From contig KV440964.1 of the NCBI GenBank assembly GCA_001636495.1, forward strand, positions 2,682,666 to 2,746,665: a DNA stretch of 64,000 nucleotides. The letters are read 5' to 3'. The notes beneath the pieces were generated by a model. It saw nothing but the letters and a program-made list of their open reading frames with translations, ran no database searches and was not told the origin of the DNA. Of this stretch, positions 33,287 to 42,629 are shown in pieces. The DNA comes from Sutcliffiella horikoshii (GTDB lineage Bacteria > Bacillota > Bacilli > Bacillales > Bacillaceae_I). Position 1 is the stretch's first letter. Each line of letters opens with the position of its first letter. Both the position numbers and the translations under genes were made by a program.

Positions 33287-34240
33287 ATGAGTATGTTTTT
33301 TAGCCATAAAATCATGTTTATCGGTGGGAAAGGGGGAGTAGGTAAATCAACTACAGCCTCTGCAATCACACAATTATTATCGGAAGACAATAAAAAGGTC
33401 TTGCTGGTATCAACAGATCCTGCCCACAATATAGGAGACATCTTTCATGTGAGGCCAAAAGATACCGCATTATCAATCAATACTTACCTGCATCTATTGG
33501 AAATAAACCCTCAGTCAGAATCGAAGAGATATATAGAAGAAGTCAAAACGAATTTAAAGGGACTTGTAAAGGCAACCATGGTGGAAGAAGTGCACCGGCA
33601 AATTGACCTTGCCAGCGCGTCACCGGGTGCTGATGAAGCGGCTCTGTTTGATAAGATTACCTCCATAGTATTGGAAGAATACGGCTCCTATGACCATATC
33701 ATTTTTGACACCGCTCCAACGGGACATACGATTCGGCTACTTACATTGCCTGAACTGATGAACGTTTGGATCAGTGGACTTTTGGAAAAAAGAAGGAAGG
33801 TCCAGCAGAACTACTCTCAGTTGTTAAATGATGGAGAGCCGGTTGATGATCCAATATTCGATAAACTTCAGGAAAGAAAGCAGAAATTCGTAAAAGTAAG
33901 GGATATTCTGCTTGATCATAAAAAGACTGGCTATGCATTCGTCCTGAATGCAGAACGACTTCCCATTCTTGAGACAGAAAAAGCTATAAGCATGTTGGAA
34001 AAGCATGACATGAACGTATCAACCGTTTTTGTCAATAAGGTTATTCCTGATCATGCAGATGGTGTTTTTATGGAGAACAGGAGAAAAAATGAACTTCCTT
34101 ATTTAGAACAGATAAAGGATATTTTCCGTAAACAAGAAATCATTAAAACTCCTTTGTTTGAACACGATATATCTACTAAGGAACATTTGAAGAAATACGC
34201 GGATACACTGATATCTACTCACAGTTTTTTGAATTCCTAA
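33287..34240 (+). CDS. ArsA/Get3-family ATPase
   Basis: A 317-residue deviant-Walker ATPase. GGKGGVGKST (about residues 13-22) is the signature P-loop, with STDPAHN as switch I, DTAPTGHTIR as switch II, and VLNAERLPILETEKA as the adenine-side helix. It is single-domain, so it works as a homodimer as Get3 does. The CxxC zinc motif of eukaryotic Get3 is not visible. No arsB/arsR gene is near, so arsenite export is unlikely; the constant partner is the Cys-Cys protein just upstream. AGGAGGGGAG precedes the ATG. It ends inside a strong terminator. Confidence 0.85.
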   Translation: MSMFFSHKIMFIGGKGGVGKSTTASAITQLLSEDNKKVLLVSTDPAHNIGDIFHVRPKDTALSINTYLHLLEINPQSESKRYIEEVKTNLKGLVKATMVEEVHRQIDLASASPGADEAALFDKITSIVLEEYGSYDHIIFDTAPTGHTIRLLTLPELMNVWISGLLEKRRKVQQNYSQLLNDGEPVDDPIFDKLQERKQKFVKVRDILLDHKKTGYAFVLNAERLPILETEKAISMLEKHDMNVSTVFVNKVIPDHADGVFMENRRKNELPYLEQIKDIFRKQEIIKTPLFEHDISTKEHLKKYADTLISTHSFLNS

Positions 34241-34280
34241 GAAAAGGGTCATGTTCACCCTTTTTCTTAGGAGTTTTTTA
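34236..34280 (+). terminator. Terminator after the ArsA-type gene
   Basis: CTAAGAAAAGGGT pairs with ACCCTTTTTCTTAG (one bulge) around a 7-nt loop, followed by GAGTTTTTTATT. It overlaps the stop codon. Confidence 0.85.
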
Positions 34281-34328
34281 TTGGTAGATGGAAAGCCTAA
34301 TAAGAAACGAGTGCGGGAGTTAGTGTAC

Positions 34329-35240
34329 ATGAAAATGTTATGTCTTGATGGGGGAGGAATACGTGGTGTTTTTGCCGTTTCCATTCTGCATGAGATTGAA
34401 AAAGAATACAATCAGCCGATAGCAGCATTGGTGGACCTCGTTGCAGGAACAAGTACAGGGTCAATCATTGCTTCATCTATTTCCATTAAAAAGCCGATGG
34501 AAGAGGTTTTGGCTGGTTATAAGGTATATGGGAAAAAGATTTTCACCCGTCAAGCAAAAGTGGGACTGTTTAAAAGTATATATAGCGACCGCCATCTCCG
34601 CCGTTTTATCATGCTGGCGTTTGGAAAGCGGAGGATGGCTGATATTACAAGTCCCCTGTTAATTCCAGCAGTGGACTTAACACATGGCAGACCTTTTATA
34701 CACCGGTCCAATTATGGAAACAAGGCTACAAAGGATCTTTCCATTCATCTTTGGGATGCCGTACTTTCCTCTTGTTCTGCTCCTGTATATTTCCCTCCTA
34801 ACAATATAGGAAATGACTATCTCTCGATTGACGGAGGATTGTGGGCGAACAACCCCTCGATGGTTTGCATAACGGAAGGGGTGGAGTACTTTAAAATGAA
34901 ACTAGAAGACATGGAGATACTCTCGATTGGAACAGGGCTTCAGAAAATTGATTTTACCATTCAGAAAAATAAATATTGGGGAGTGAAACAATGGCTCCCA
35001 TTTCAATTTCCATCAATGAAGGTCACTCCTAAACTATTGGACCTTGCTTTACAGTTATCATCTGAATCAGTTTCTTATCAATGCAAGCACCTATTGGGGG
35101 ACAATTACATCAGGCTCAATAAAGAGTTGGGAGAAGAAGTCCCATTTGACGATGTAACATATATGGAGGAACTGATTCAACTAGGTCAAGCGGTTTATCA
35201 TGAGCAGAAGGAAGGGATCAGAAGGTTTCTGAAATCCTGA
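34329..35240 (+). CDS. Patatin-like phospholipase
   Basis: A 303-residue cytoplasmic patatin. DGGGIRG (about residues 7-13) forms the oxyanion hole. GTSTGS (about 40) carries the nucleophilic Ser, and the catalytic Asp is in DGGLWANNP (about 178). It hydrolyses acyl esters of lipids. Patatins also serve as CBASS effectors (CapV), but no cyclase gene lies next to it. GGGAG lies 9 nt before the ATG at 34329, which gives the canonical start just before the DGGGIRG loop; longer frames lack a site. It is a single-gene unit. Confidence 0.88.
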   Translation: MKMLCLDGGGIRGVFAVSILHEIEKEYNQPIAALVDLVAGTSTGSIIASSISIKKPMEEVLAGYKVYGKKIFTRQAKVGLFKSIYSDRHLRRFIMLAFGKRRMADITSPLLIPAVDLTHGRPFIHRSNYGNKATKDLSIHLWDAVLSSCSAPVYFPPNNIGNDYLSIDGGLWANNPSMVCITEGVEYFKMKLEDMEILSIGTGLQKIDFTIQKNKYWGVKQWLPFQFPSMKVTPKLLDLALQLSSESVSYQCKHLLGDNYIRLNKELGEEVPFDDVTYMEELIQLGQAVYHEQKEGIRRFLKS

Positions 35241-35306
35241 TTTGTTTTTTTCTATCACAGAAAGGGTACTATAGATAATAGAAAAATTTGAAGGGGGAAT
35301 ATTGAT

Positions 35307-36128
35307 TTGACTTCAGAAAAAAGGATAACATTACATGAATTTAATAATCTAACCAAGTCTCTGAGCTTCAATATGTATGATATCTGCTATACAAAAACAA
35401 GGCAGGAACGTGAATCCTATATAGATTACATCGATGAACAATATAATGCTGATCGCTTAACGAAAATATTAAAGAATGTAGCGGATCTCATTGGTGCCCA
35501 TGTCTTGAATGTAGCCAAACAGGACTATGTTCCACAGGGTGCAAGTGTAACTGTCCTCGTTTCTGAGGGACCTGTGGTAGAGGTTCCGACAGAATCCTAT
35601 GAAGAATCACCAGGACCTTTGCCCGATTCAGTGGTATGTCAGCTCGACAAAAGCCATATAACGGTACACACTTATCCTGAATACCATCCGGTAGAAGGCA
35701 TTAGTACGTTTCGCGCTGATATTGATGTATCGACTTGTGGAGAAATTTCACCATTGAAAGCATTAAATTATCTGATACATTCCTTTGAAACGGATATTAT
35801 GACCATGGATTACCGTGTGCGTGGCTTTACTAGGGATATCAATGGAAACAAACTATTTATTGATCATGACATCAACTCCATCCAAAACTACATACCAAAT
35901 GAAGTGAAAAGCCTGTACGATATGATTGATGTCAACATTTATCAGGAAAATATATTTCACACAAAGTGTAGATTAAAGGAATTTGATTTGAACAACTACC
36001 TGTTTGGTTATTCCAAAGATACCCTATCAGATGACGAACGTTACGAAATAACAAACAAGCTGACAAATGAAATGGATGAAATTTTCTACGGTAAAAATAT
36101 CAATTTCGGTCACTCCGAAAAAGATTAA
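35307..36128 (+). CDS. speD: S-adenosylmethionine decarboxylase, long E. coli type
   Basis: A 273-residue proenzyme that matches E. coli SpeD (264) over its length. It makes decarboxylated SAM for spermidine synthesis. Self-cleavage is expected between Lys115 and Ser116 in [13 protein letters not shown], turning the Ser into pyruvoyl. Other family blocks are [35 protein letters not shown] and [21 protein letters not shown]. subtilis and many relatives use the short (about 126-residue) form instead. The TTG start lies 8 nt after AAGGGGGA. No speE or speA is in the window. Confidence 0.93.
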   Translation: MTSEKRITLHEFNNLTKSLSFNMYDICYTKTRQERESYIDYIDEQYNADRLTKILKNVADLIGAHVLNVAKQDYVPQGASVTVLVSEGPVVEVPTESYEESPGPLPDSVVCQLDKSHITVHTYPEYHPVEGISTFRADIDVSTCGEISPLKALNYLIHSFETDIMTMDYRVRGFTRDINGNKLFIDHDINSIQNYIPNEVKSLYDMIDVNIYQENIFHTKCRLKEFDLNNYLFGYSKDTLSDDERYEITNKLTNEMDEIFYGKNINFGHSEKD

Positions 36129-36139
36129 AAATACAGAGA

Positions 36140-36172
36140 AGCGATAAGTCAATGAGACTTATTGCTTTTTTT
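36140..36172 (+). terminator. Terminator after speD
   Basis: AGCGATAAGTC pairs with GACTTATTGCT (one G-U) with a 5-nt loop and TTTTTTT tail. Confidence 0.85.
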
Positions 36173-36236
36173 ATGGTATGAATCCCCCAAGTTCCGAATA
36201 ACTCCTATTAATAGGCTAAATAAAGGGGTTGTCACC

Positions 36237-36668
36237 ATGGGACATGATAACGATCCGAATTTGAATGTCACAGATAAAATCATCCTGGCCATTTCTATGA
36301 CGGTTCTTGTATTCCTGGCCATTTTTGTAATTGGAGGAGGATTTATTTTTGGATTTGCCGGACTTTTCCAGCTCTTCAGTGTGCATTATGAAACCAAGAG
36401 TGCTTTAGTGTATTATGTCATGTTATTGATCCCTCTCACTTTATTGTTTGAAGTCGCTACATTCTTCCTTATTCTACGAATAGTCGTTTTTCTTAAAAAA
36501 CCATGGGCCATCATTACAGCAACAATTGCTATCAAGTATCTTTTCATATGGTTACCACTATATATAACCGATGAGTTAATACACACAATAGCCGTTCCGC
36601 TACATACGGAACTGGTTGCCGCAGTCCTCCTTTGTCTACTCGATAGTGTTTTTTATCAAAAAAGATGA
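36237..36668 (+). CDS. YrvL-type membrane regulatory protein
   Basis: A 143-residue protein with four predicted helices: about residues 15-40 (ILAISMTVLVFLAIFVIGGG), 58-80, 83-105 and 115-135. Length and layout fit YrvL, which in B. subtilis modulates sigma-factor-linked control; that role is not transferable from sequence alone. AAAGGGG lies 7 nt before the ATG at 36237. The reading frame upstream has no site and overlaps the speD terminator. Confidence 0.5.
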   Translation: MGHDNDPNLNVTDKIILAISMTVLVFLAIFVIGGGFIFGFAGLFQLFSVHYETKSALVYYVMLLIPLTLLFEVATFFLILRIVVFLKKPWAIITATIAIKYLFIWLPLYITDELIHTIAVPLHTELVAAVLLCLLDSVFYQKR

Positions 36669-36760
36669 CTACCTTGACTGTTAATTGTAAAGTCAATATT
36701 AAAATTATATCTATAAAGTTGTTTTTTGTAAGATGGCTTTAATCTTTTCTTTATTCCTCC

Positions 36761-36788
36761 TTTACATGAACTTGCTATCTTGTTTATG
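36761..36788 (+). promoter_or_regulatory. Possible PhoP box before alkaline phosphatase
   Basis: TTTACA, TTGCTA and TTTATG occur exactly 11 bp apart (36761, 36772, 36783), the spacing of PhoP direct repeats (consensus TTAACA). The fit of the last two is moderate, and the box is close to the start codon. Confidence 0.35.
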
Positions 36789-36817
36789 TAGTAAAAATGC
36801 TTAAGGAGGAAGAAAAC

Positions 36818-38146
36818 ATGTACAAAAAGATTGCAAGTCTTGGCATCGTAGCAGGTTTATTATTTTCAGGTATGCAGGTAGATTTTAGTGAAGCTCAAGC
36901 AAAAAAGGCAGAGGTTAATGGACAGCAAAAACAAGGTAAAGTTAAAAATGTTATTTATATGATTCCTGATGGATATAACTCAGGCTATGCAACGAATTAT
37001 CGTTGGTATAAAGGGGAGGAATCCTCGTTCGATCCCCATGTTAAAGGATTGATCAAGACTCATTCAGCTGACACAGAAGTTACTGATTCCGCAGCAGCAG
37101 GAACAGCGATGGCAACTGGTGAGAAAACAAATAATGGGATGATCGGCGTGACACCTGATGGGGAAGAAGTGAATTCTATTTTGGATGCAGCTGAATCCTC
37201 ACAAAAATCTACTGGTCTAGTAGCTACTTCCACTATCACTCATGCCACTCCGGCAGTTTTTGGTGCAAGTGTTTTATCGCGAGACGATGAATCAAGTATA
37301 GCTCCTCAGTATTTTGAAAATGGAGTTGACGTACTGCTTGGGGGTGGTAGAGATTATTTCATCAGTAAGGATGAAGGAGGAAAGCAGGAAGGCGACAACT
37401 TAATAGAGAAAGCAAAGAAAGATGGTTATCAATATGTAATGGATAAAGATGAATTAAAAAGCGCGGATGGAGAAAAAATATTAGGATTATTTGCTGATGA
37501 TGCCATGGCTCCTGAAATGGAACGTGAAGGGACTAAAGAGCCTAGTTTAGCGGAAATGACTAACACGGCAATCGATACATTAAAACAAAATAAACAAGGG
37601 TTCTTCTTAATGGTGGAAGGCTCCCAAATTGACTGGGCTGGACATGCGCACGACCCAGCATGGGCAATGAGTGATTCACAAGCATTTGATAAGGCAGTAG
37701 AAGCTGCACTTGAGTTTGCCGAAAAGGATGGTAATACATTGGTGGTGGTAGCAGGCGACCATGAAACTGGAGGCATGTCTGTAGGTGCGAACGGTGAATA
37801 TGATTTGAATATTGATGTTTTACATGATGTTACTGCGACAGGTGACACCATGGCCAGTGCGTTAGATAAAGAAAAAAGCAACGTAAAAGACGTGGTAAAG
37901 AAATACACTTCCATTGATCTAAGTGATGAAGAAGTGGAAAGAATCAAGGAAGCGCAGGAACCAGCAATTGCTATTAATGAGGTAGTAAGTGACCGTGCAC
38001 TTATTGGATGGACTAGCACCGTTCACACAGGAACGGACCTTCCAGTCTACGCTTACGGCCCTAAATCTGAAATGTTTAGTGGTTTGCTAGACAATACAGA
38101 TCTTCCTAAATTAATGGCAGAAGCAATGAAGATAAAACTTAACTAA
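36818..38146 (+). CDS. Secreted alkaline phosphatase, PhoA family
   Basis: A 442-residue enzyme. Signal peptide about 1-30 (IASLGIVAGLLFSG, then a SEAQAK processing region). Metal and catalytic motifs are present: MIPDG (Asp ligand, about 48), VTDSAAAGTAMATG (nucleophile Ser, about 91), STITHATPA, VEGSQIDWAGHAHD (about 273), GDHETGG (about 320) and a late HTGTDLP. It hydrolyses phosphomonoesters outside the cell to supply phosphate. It resembles B. subtilis PhoA/PhoB; which one is not clear. TAAGGAGGA precedes the ATG. Confidence 0.9.
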   Translation: MYKKIASLGIVAGLLFSGMQVDFSEAQAKKAEVNGQQKQGKVKNVIYMIPDGYNSGYATNYRWYKGEESSFDPHVKGLIKTHSADTEVTDSAAAGTAMATGEKTNNGMIGVTPDGEEVNSILDAAESSQKSTGLVATSTITHATPAVFGASVLSRDDESSIAPQYFENGVDVLLGGGRDYFISKDEGGKQEGDNLIEKAKKDGYQYVMDKDELKSADGEKILGLFADDAMAPEMEREGTKEPSLAEMTNTAIDTLKQNKQGFFLMVEGSQIDWAGHAHDPAWAMSDSQAFDKAVEAALEFAEKDGNTLVVVAGDHETGGMSVGANGEYDLNIDVLHDVTATGDTMASALDKEKSNVKDVVKKYTSIDLSDEEVERIKEAQEPAIAINEVVSDRALIGWTSTVHTGTDLPVYAYGPKSEMFSGLLDNTDLPKLMAEAMKIKLN

Positions 38147-38157
38147 CAGATTAATAG

Positions 38158-38188
38158 AAGCTCATTCTTTAAGGAGAATGGGCTTTTT
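38158..38188 (+). terminator. Terminator after alkaline phosphatase
   Basis: AAGCTCATTCT pairs with AGAATGGGCTT (one G-U) with a short loop and TTTTTG tail. Confidence 0.75.
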
Positions 38189-38270
38189 GTTTCGATGGAA
38201 TTGAGAACAATCCGCAAATCCTGTACACTTATCAAAGATATAATAAAGAAAAAAGAAAAGGGGCATACGA

Positions 38271-39395
38271 ATGAAAAGTGTAGCAATAATTGGGGCGGGC
38301 ATACTTGGGGCCTCTACCGCCTACCACCTTGCAAAATGCGGAGTGAAAGTGACCGTAGTAGACCGGTTTGATAAGGGACAAGCCACAGATGCTGCAGCTG
38401 GAATCATCTGTCCGTGGATTTCCCAACGAAGAAACAAAGCTTGGTATACACTTGTTAAAAAAGGAGCCAAATATTATACATCGTTAATAGAACAGCTCCA
38501 GCAAGATGGTGAAACAGAAATCGGTTATAACCGCGTAGGAGCCATCAGTTTACATAAAGACCCGGAAAAACTGATAAAAATGGCGGAAAGAGCCATAAAA
38601 AGAAGAGAAGATGCACCGGAAATCGGGGAGGTCACAATATTAACCCCTGCTCAAACAAAAGAGCTGTTTCCAGCGTTGGCTGAGGATTACGGGTCCGTTC
38701 TTGTTAGCGGAGGAGCTAAAGTAAATGGAAGAGCTTTACGTAATGCATTGATAAATGCATCTAAGAAACATGCTGCTACCTATGTTTCAGGTGATGCAAG
38801 ACTTGCTATGGAGGGAGAAATGGTTACAGGGGTGCAAGTAGGAGAAAACCGAATCCAAGCAGATCGAGTATTACTGACCGGTGGTGCTTGGTCAATGGAA
38901 GTTCTTCAGCCACTTGGGATCCACTTTGAAGTTGTCCCGCAAAAAGCTCAAATCATCCACCTGGAAATTGATAACAAAGAGACACAAAACTGGCCGGTGG
39001 TGATGCCGCCAAACAATCAGTACATCCTCACTTTTGACAATGGAAGGATAGTAGTTGGTGCCACACATGAAGATGAAGCAGGATTTGATAACAGAGTGAC
39101 CGCAGGAGGTATGACTGAAATCTTAAGTAAGTGCCTAGAGATAGCTCCCGGCCTGTCTGATGCGACTGTGCTGGAAACAAGAGTTGGCTTTCGTCCTTTC
39201 ACACCAGGATTTCTACCTATTATCGGAAGGGTGCCAACACATGAAAATGTCCTACTAGCAAATGGATTGGGTGCATCTGGGTTAACTAGCGGTCCGTTTT
39301 TAGGCGCGGAGCTTGCAAGGCTCTCAATGGGGGTACCAATGGAACTCGATATTCACAACTACGATGTCAGTGCTGCTTTAAGTAAGCAAGTGTAA
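38271..39395 (+). CDS. FAD-dependent D-amino acid/glycine oxidase-like protein (DAO family)
   Basis: A 374-residue flavoprotein with the DAO/DadA fold. GAGILGAS (about residues 7-14) binds FAD, Glu/Asp at the second strand end is in VVDRFDKGQATDAAAG, and the C-terminal block GFRPFTPGFLPIIGRVP and LANGLGASGLTSGPFLG closes the flavin site. Substrates in the family are D-amino acids, glycine or sarcosine. The presence of dat in the same window is suggestive but not proof of a D-amino acid role. AAAAGGGG precedes the ATG. It stands alone. Confidence 0.85.
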   Translation: MKSVAIIGAGILGASTAYHLAKCGVKVTVVDRFDKGQATDAAAGIICPWISQRRNKAWYTLVKKGAKYYTSLIEQLQQDGETEIGYNRVGAISLHKDPEKLIKMAERAIKRREDAPEIGEVTILTPAQTKELFPALAEDYGSVLVSGGAKVNGRALRNALINASKKHAATYVSGDARLAMEGEMVTGVQVGENRIQADRVLLTGGAWSMEVLQPLGIHFEVVPQKAQIIHLEIDNKETQNWPVVMPPNNQYILTFDNGRIVVGATHEDEAGFDNRVTAGGMTEILSKCLEIAPGLSDATVLETRVGFRPFTPGFLPIIGRVPTHENVLLANGLGASGLTSGPFLGAELARLSMGVPMELDIHNYDVSAALSKQV

Positions 39396-39468
39396 GAAAA
39401 TGATTATAGCAATTACCCGCTGATTGTGTTAGTATTTAGCTCTACTGAAAAAGAGGACGTGACATACA

Positions 39469-39843
39469 ATGATAAAAATATCTATACCAAATCCGAGCGT
39501 TTCCATTACAGAACGCCAACAAATCCGTGTACAGGATGAACCGATCATTACACCTATAAACGGGTTTATTGATTTTCATAAAATACCAAGAGACCAAGGC
39601 GGCATCTTCATGTTTTTTAACATAAATGATGACTTGCTATTCGTAGGGAAAGCGAGAAAGCTTCGCCAACGAGTTAAAAAGCATTTTGAGGACAACGTTT
39701 CCCCAATCAAAAACCATCGTGATGAAGTATATCGTATCGATGTGTGCATTGTGGAAAATCCGATGGAACGAGAAATATACGAAACATATATCGTCAATAC
39801 GCTCCAAGCAAAATACAATGTCGACAAAGTATTTTATAAATAA
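39469..39843 (+). CDS. GIY-YIG domain protein (UvrC N-terminal-like)
   Basis: A 124-residue protein with a single GIY-YIG nuclease fold from about residue 44. GIFMFF and LLFVGKA are the two strands, then RKLRQRVKKHF, and a C-terminal Glu in NPMEREIYETYIVNTLQAKYN. The first Tyr of GIY is replaced by Phe and YIG is FVG, so nuclease activity is uncertain. Bacillaceae carry short proteins of this kind annotated as excision-repair endonucleases. GAGGACGTGA precedes the ATG. Confidence 0.75.
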   Translation: MIKISIPNPSVSITERQQIRVQDEPIITPINGFIDFHKIPRDQGGIFMFFNINDDLLFVGKARKLRQRVKKHFEDNVSPIKNHRDEVYRIDVCIVENPMEREIYETYIVNTLQAKYNVDKVFYK

Positions 39844-39852
39844 GAGCTAAAT

Positions 39853-39897
39853 GAGCTGTTTTTTCACTAAACAAGGTGAAAGGACGGCTCTTTTTTT
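39853..39897 (+). terminator. Terminator after the GIY-YIG gene
   Basis: A long stem from GAGCTGTTTTTTCAC to GTGAAAGGACGGCTC with several G-U pairs, followed by TTTTTTT. Confidence 0.85.
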
Positions 39898-40028
39898 ATG
39901 TTCTTTTTTAGATAGTAATCCAATAGGAAAATGCATCCAATTTTACCTAAGTGGTTTACTTATGGAAATTTATGTGTATTTAACCAAATATAGAATGAAC
40001 TTACAAAAATAATAAAATGGAGGCTTCT

Positions 40029-41513
40029 ATGAAAAATTCAATTTCTGTTACGACTTTTATTTTATGTTTACTCATTTTGTCAGGATGCAACAGTGAATTG
40101 GTAGAGGAAACAACAGCCGAAGCTGAAACTGTAAATGAAATTATGACGGTAGAAGAAATAGTGGAAGAATATATGGCTGCCCATGAAAAGGTAACAGATT
40201 TGGAAGTTAGGTTTGAAGAAAGGGTTCAATCTCCAGAAGAATACACAACGGATGGAACGATGCAATTCGACTTGGAAAATGACAAATCTTATTTAGAGAA
40301 TAAGGCAGATGACGAGACAACCATCATGTTTAGAGAAAGCGAAAGTGTCATGATTAGTGATGGCGATTATACACAAGAAAGTATGGGCCATGAGCTGCAA
40401 CAGTTGCTGATGATTATCAATTTGGAACAGGAAATGCGTTCCAATTCCATTTCGTTTTATCAAAAGTATGATTCTGCTTTTACAGATAAGCTTAGCCTCC
40501 AAGAAGAAAATGATGAGTACTATGTCCTTATCTATGAGGCAGACCCGGAAGAAAAAGAACAATTGATGACGGATGTGATGGTAGATTATTATTTTGATGA
40601 AGACGGCAGTTCCATTTTTCCTGGTATAGCACCAGATCGTTTAAAAGGAAAAGATTTCGCCTTTACTGTCTATATTGCAAAGGATACTTTTCTTACAGTA
40701 GAAGTGGAAGAAACAGTCGGTTATATATTATCAAGTTCAGGGGGAGATTTTGAGTGGGAAGCAACAAGTAATTACACTTATTTATTTAATGAAACTGATC
40801 AAATAAAAACTTTAGCTTTGGACAATACAAATATGGTTGTTGAAGAGGAAAGCGAAGAAATAACTTCATTAGAAAATAACAACACATATGAAAGCAATCC
40901 GGAACTGGAACTCCATACATTAGAAGCCCAGCTATATGTAGATGCACTTATACAGGCTACGGTTTTTCAGGATGTAGAAGCTTTTGTCAACCTGCATCCA
41001 TACTCAACAGACATGGAGTTTGTTAGAAAAAAAGGAGAAAACCATCGAACAATGTTTAATGATATCTTTATCTCCGACTTTATGAGGGGCTTTAACCAAA
41101 ATTCCATCTCGCACTTTATAAGCGATGAACAAGCAAATGAGTTCATGGAAGCCTTCTTATCAGCTTTAAGTCAGACAAGATATTATACGGAAGGTGCCAT
41201 CTATGATGAAACGAACGATATCTTTCTAGTAAGTGTTTCAATCGAAGGGTTCAGTATCGAAAAGTTAATTACAGAAGTTCTCCTGCCTATTGCTTACCGT
41301 TTTGAAAACGGAGAGTTAAGCGAGTCTCAAGCGATGGAAATGTACATCACGAACCTCACCATCCGACTTCAAGAACCAATCGTACTTGAACCTCCGTCAA
41401 CAGCCGAAGTTCCCGTAGTAAGAAATGGAGAAAGCCACTATGAAGTCCTCATGCAAGACTCTTATTTAACCCATTTTGTAAATTGGACAGAACAGGAAAT
41501 GGATGCTTGGTAA
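40029..41513 (+). CDS. Large lipoprotein of unknown function
   Basis: A 494-residue acidic lipoprotein with a clear lipobox (LLILSGCNSE, Cys about 20). Residues about 40-270 look like the outer-sheet lipoprotein fold of LppX/LolA-type (DUF6612-like) proteins: VEEYMAAHEKVTDLEVRFEE, TDGTMQFDLEND, DYYFDE. A second domain (about 300-490) is helical, with LYVDALIQATVFQDVEAFVNLHP, and may be a separate stress-type module. The protein sits on the outer membrane face. TGGAGG lies 5 nt before the ATG at 40029. It is upstream of the MoxR cluster but separated by a hairpin. Confidence 0.6.
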   Translation: MKNSISVTTFILCLLILSGCNSELVEETTAEAETVNEIMTVEEIVEEYMAAHEKVTDLEVRFEERVQSPEEYTTDGTMQFDLENDKSYLENKADDETTIMFRESESVMISDGDYTQESMGHELQQLLMIINLEQEMRSNSISFYQKYDSAFTDKLSLQEENDEYYVLIYEADPEEKEQLMTDVMVDYYFDEDGSSIFPGIAPDRLKGKDFAFTVYIAKDTFLTVEVEETVGYILSSSGGDFEWEATSNYTYLFNETDQIKTLALDNTNMVVEEESEEITSLENNNTYESNPELELHTLEAQLYVDALIQATVFQDVEAFVNLHPYSTDMEFVRKKGENHRTMFNDIFISDFMRGFNQNSISHFISDEQANEFMEAFLSALSQTRYYTEGAIYDETNDIFLVSVSIEGFSIEKLITEVLLPIAYRFENGELSESQAMEMYITNLTIRLQEPIVLEPPSTAEVPVVRNGESHYEVLMQDSYLTHFVNWTEQEMDAW

Positions 41514-41536
41514 GTATATAATCTATAGAAGAATGG

Positions 41537-41580
41537 TGCCTTCATTTCTAAGAATGTTTAGGATGGGGGCATTTCGTTTG
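41537..41580 (+). terminator. Probable terminator after the lipoprotein gene
   Basis: TGCCTTCAT pairs with ATGGGGGCA (two G-U pairs) around a 17-nt loop, with TTTCGTTT tail. Confidence 0.5.
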
Positions 41581-41680
41581 TAAATTTGTAAAAAGGCATA
41601 AATAAAACTCGAAAATTGATAGATTAATGGTAAAATAGTCGATATGACAACATATGGAATATGTAAGAGGAGGAAACGTG

Positions 41681-42589
41681 TTGAATAATCAATTAAATAA
41701 ACCTAAAGGATTCGGAGAGATTTTAGATCAGACATTCCGGATAAGCAAATACAAATTCAAGGATTTCATCACTATTCTATTGCTCCTTGTCGGACCGGTA
41801 TATTTACTGCAAGCACTAATCGAATTGGCTGCAGGTAAGAGCTTTTTACGGCAAGAGGGAGGGGCAGCCACTTGGTATGAGCAAATGTTGAACAATTTTG
41901 AACTGACAGAAGAAGCTTCCACCAATTTTGCAGCCGACATAGGACTTGGCTTTGTTTCTTTATTGATTTTATTTACTTATCCAATGGCACAAGCTGCTAT
42001 ATTAATAGGTGTTAATCACATCAAACATAATCGTGAATTTACATTCGGTGCATTAATTAAACAGGCATTTAGCCGGTTTGCTCCATTAATCGGTTCCACC
42101 CTTTTATACATACTTATTTTTTTTGGTATTATTATAGGTTTTGTTTTTGTTGGAATATTCACATCCGTAATTGTATTGGCTATCGACATGGTTATAGGGA
42201 TTATTATTTCCATTGTTTTAACAATCGCATTATTCCTTATTGGAGCATTCCTACTTACAAGATGGAGTTTTTTCTTCGGATCCGTTGTATTGGATAGAAA
42301 CTCTCCTGGATTAACACGGAGTTGGAGACTTTCCAAAGGTAGAACATTCAAGTTAATAGGAATTTATATTATTTTCTTTTTAATCACGCTTTCCATAGGA
42401 GCAGCCGTGGAAATTTCTTTTCAGGCAGTACTTGGTAACAGTGTGCTGCTTGGATTGATTGTCAGCTTTACAACCTTATTTACTTCTCTCATCATGTCAG
42501 TTGGATATGCAGTCATGTATTTGGATCTGAAGGTACGGCATGATGCTGACGATTTAAGAGATTTAATTGATGATTATCACACTAGTTAA
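41681..42589 (+). CDS. Multi-pass membrane protein, first gene of MoxR/DUF58 cluster
   Basis: A 302-residue protein with about six hydrophobic helices. The cytoplasmic start NKPKGFGEILDQTFRISKYKFKDF resembles the N-terminus of the membrane proteins related to the glycerophosphodiester phosphodiesterase membrane domain. A poly-helix middle (GIIIGFVFVGIFTSVIVLAIDM) and an acidic tail (HDADDLRDLIDDYHTS) follow. AGGAGG lies 7 nt before the TTG at 41681, better than the GTG one codon earlier. It starts the cluster of genes that runs to 46658. Function unknown; a membrane partner of the MoxR system is inferred from position. Confidence 0.6.
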   Translation: MNNQLNKPKGFGEILDQTFRISKYKFKDFITILLLLVGPVYLLQALIELAAGKSFLRQEGGAATWYEQMLNNFELTEEASTNFAADIGLGFVSLLILFTYPMAQAAILIGVNHIKHNREFTFGALIKQAFSRFAPLIGSTLLYILIFFGIIIGFVFVGIFTSVIVLAIDMVIGIIISIVLTIALFLIGAFLLTRWSFFFGSVVLDRNSPGLTRSWRLSKGRTFKLIGIYIIFFLITLSIGAAVEISFQAVLGNSVLLGLIVSFTTLFTSLIMSVGYAVMYLDLKVRHDADDLRDLIDDYHTS

Positions 42590-42629
42590 TAAATGCATAC
42601 GTACGTTTTCAAGAGGCAGGTGATGAACA

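Noticed and set aside
33287-34240. Arsenic resistance operon
   Set aside because: The ATPase has an ArsA-type P-loop but no arsB, arsC, arsD or arsR lies near.
34329-35240. CBASS defence effector (CapV)
   Set aside because: The patatin motifs fit, but there is no cyclase, Cap2 or Cap3 gene on either side, and neighbours are housekeeping genes.
39469-39843. Homing endonuclease
   Set aside because: The GIY-YIG fold is present but the protein is a free-standing UvrC-like version, not inserted in an intron or gene.
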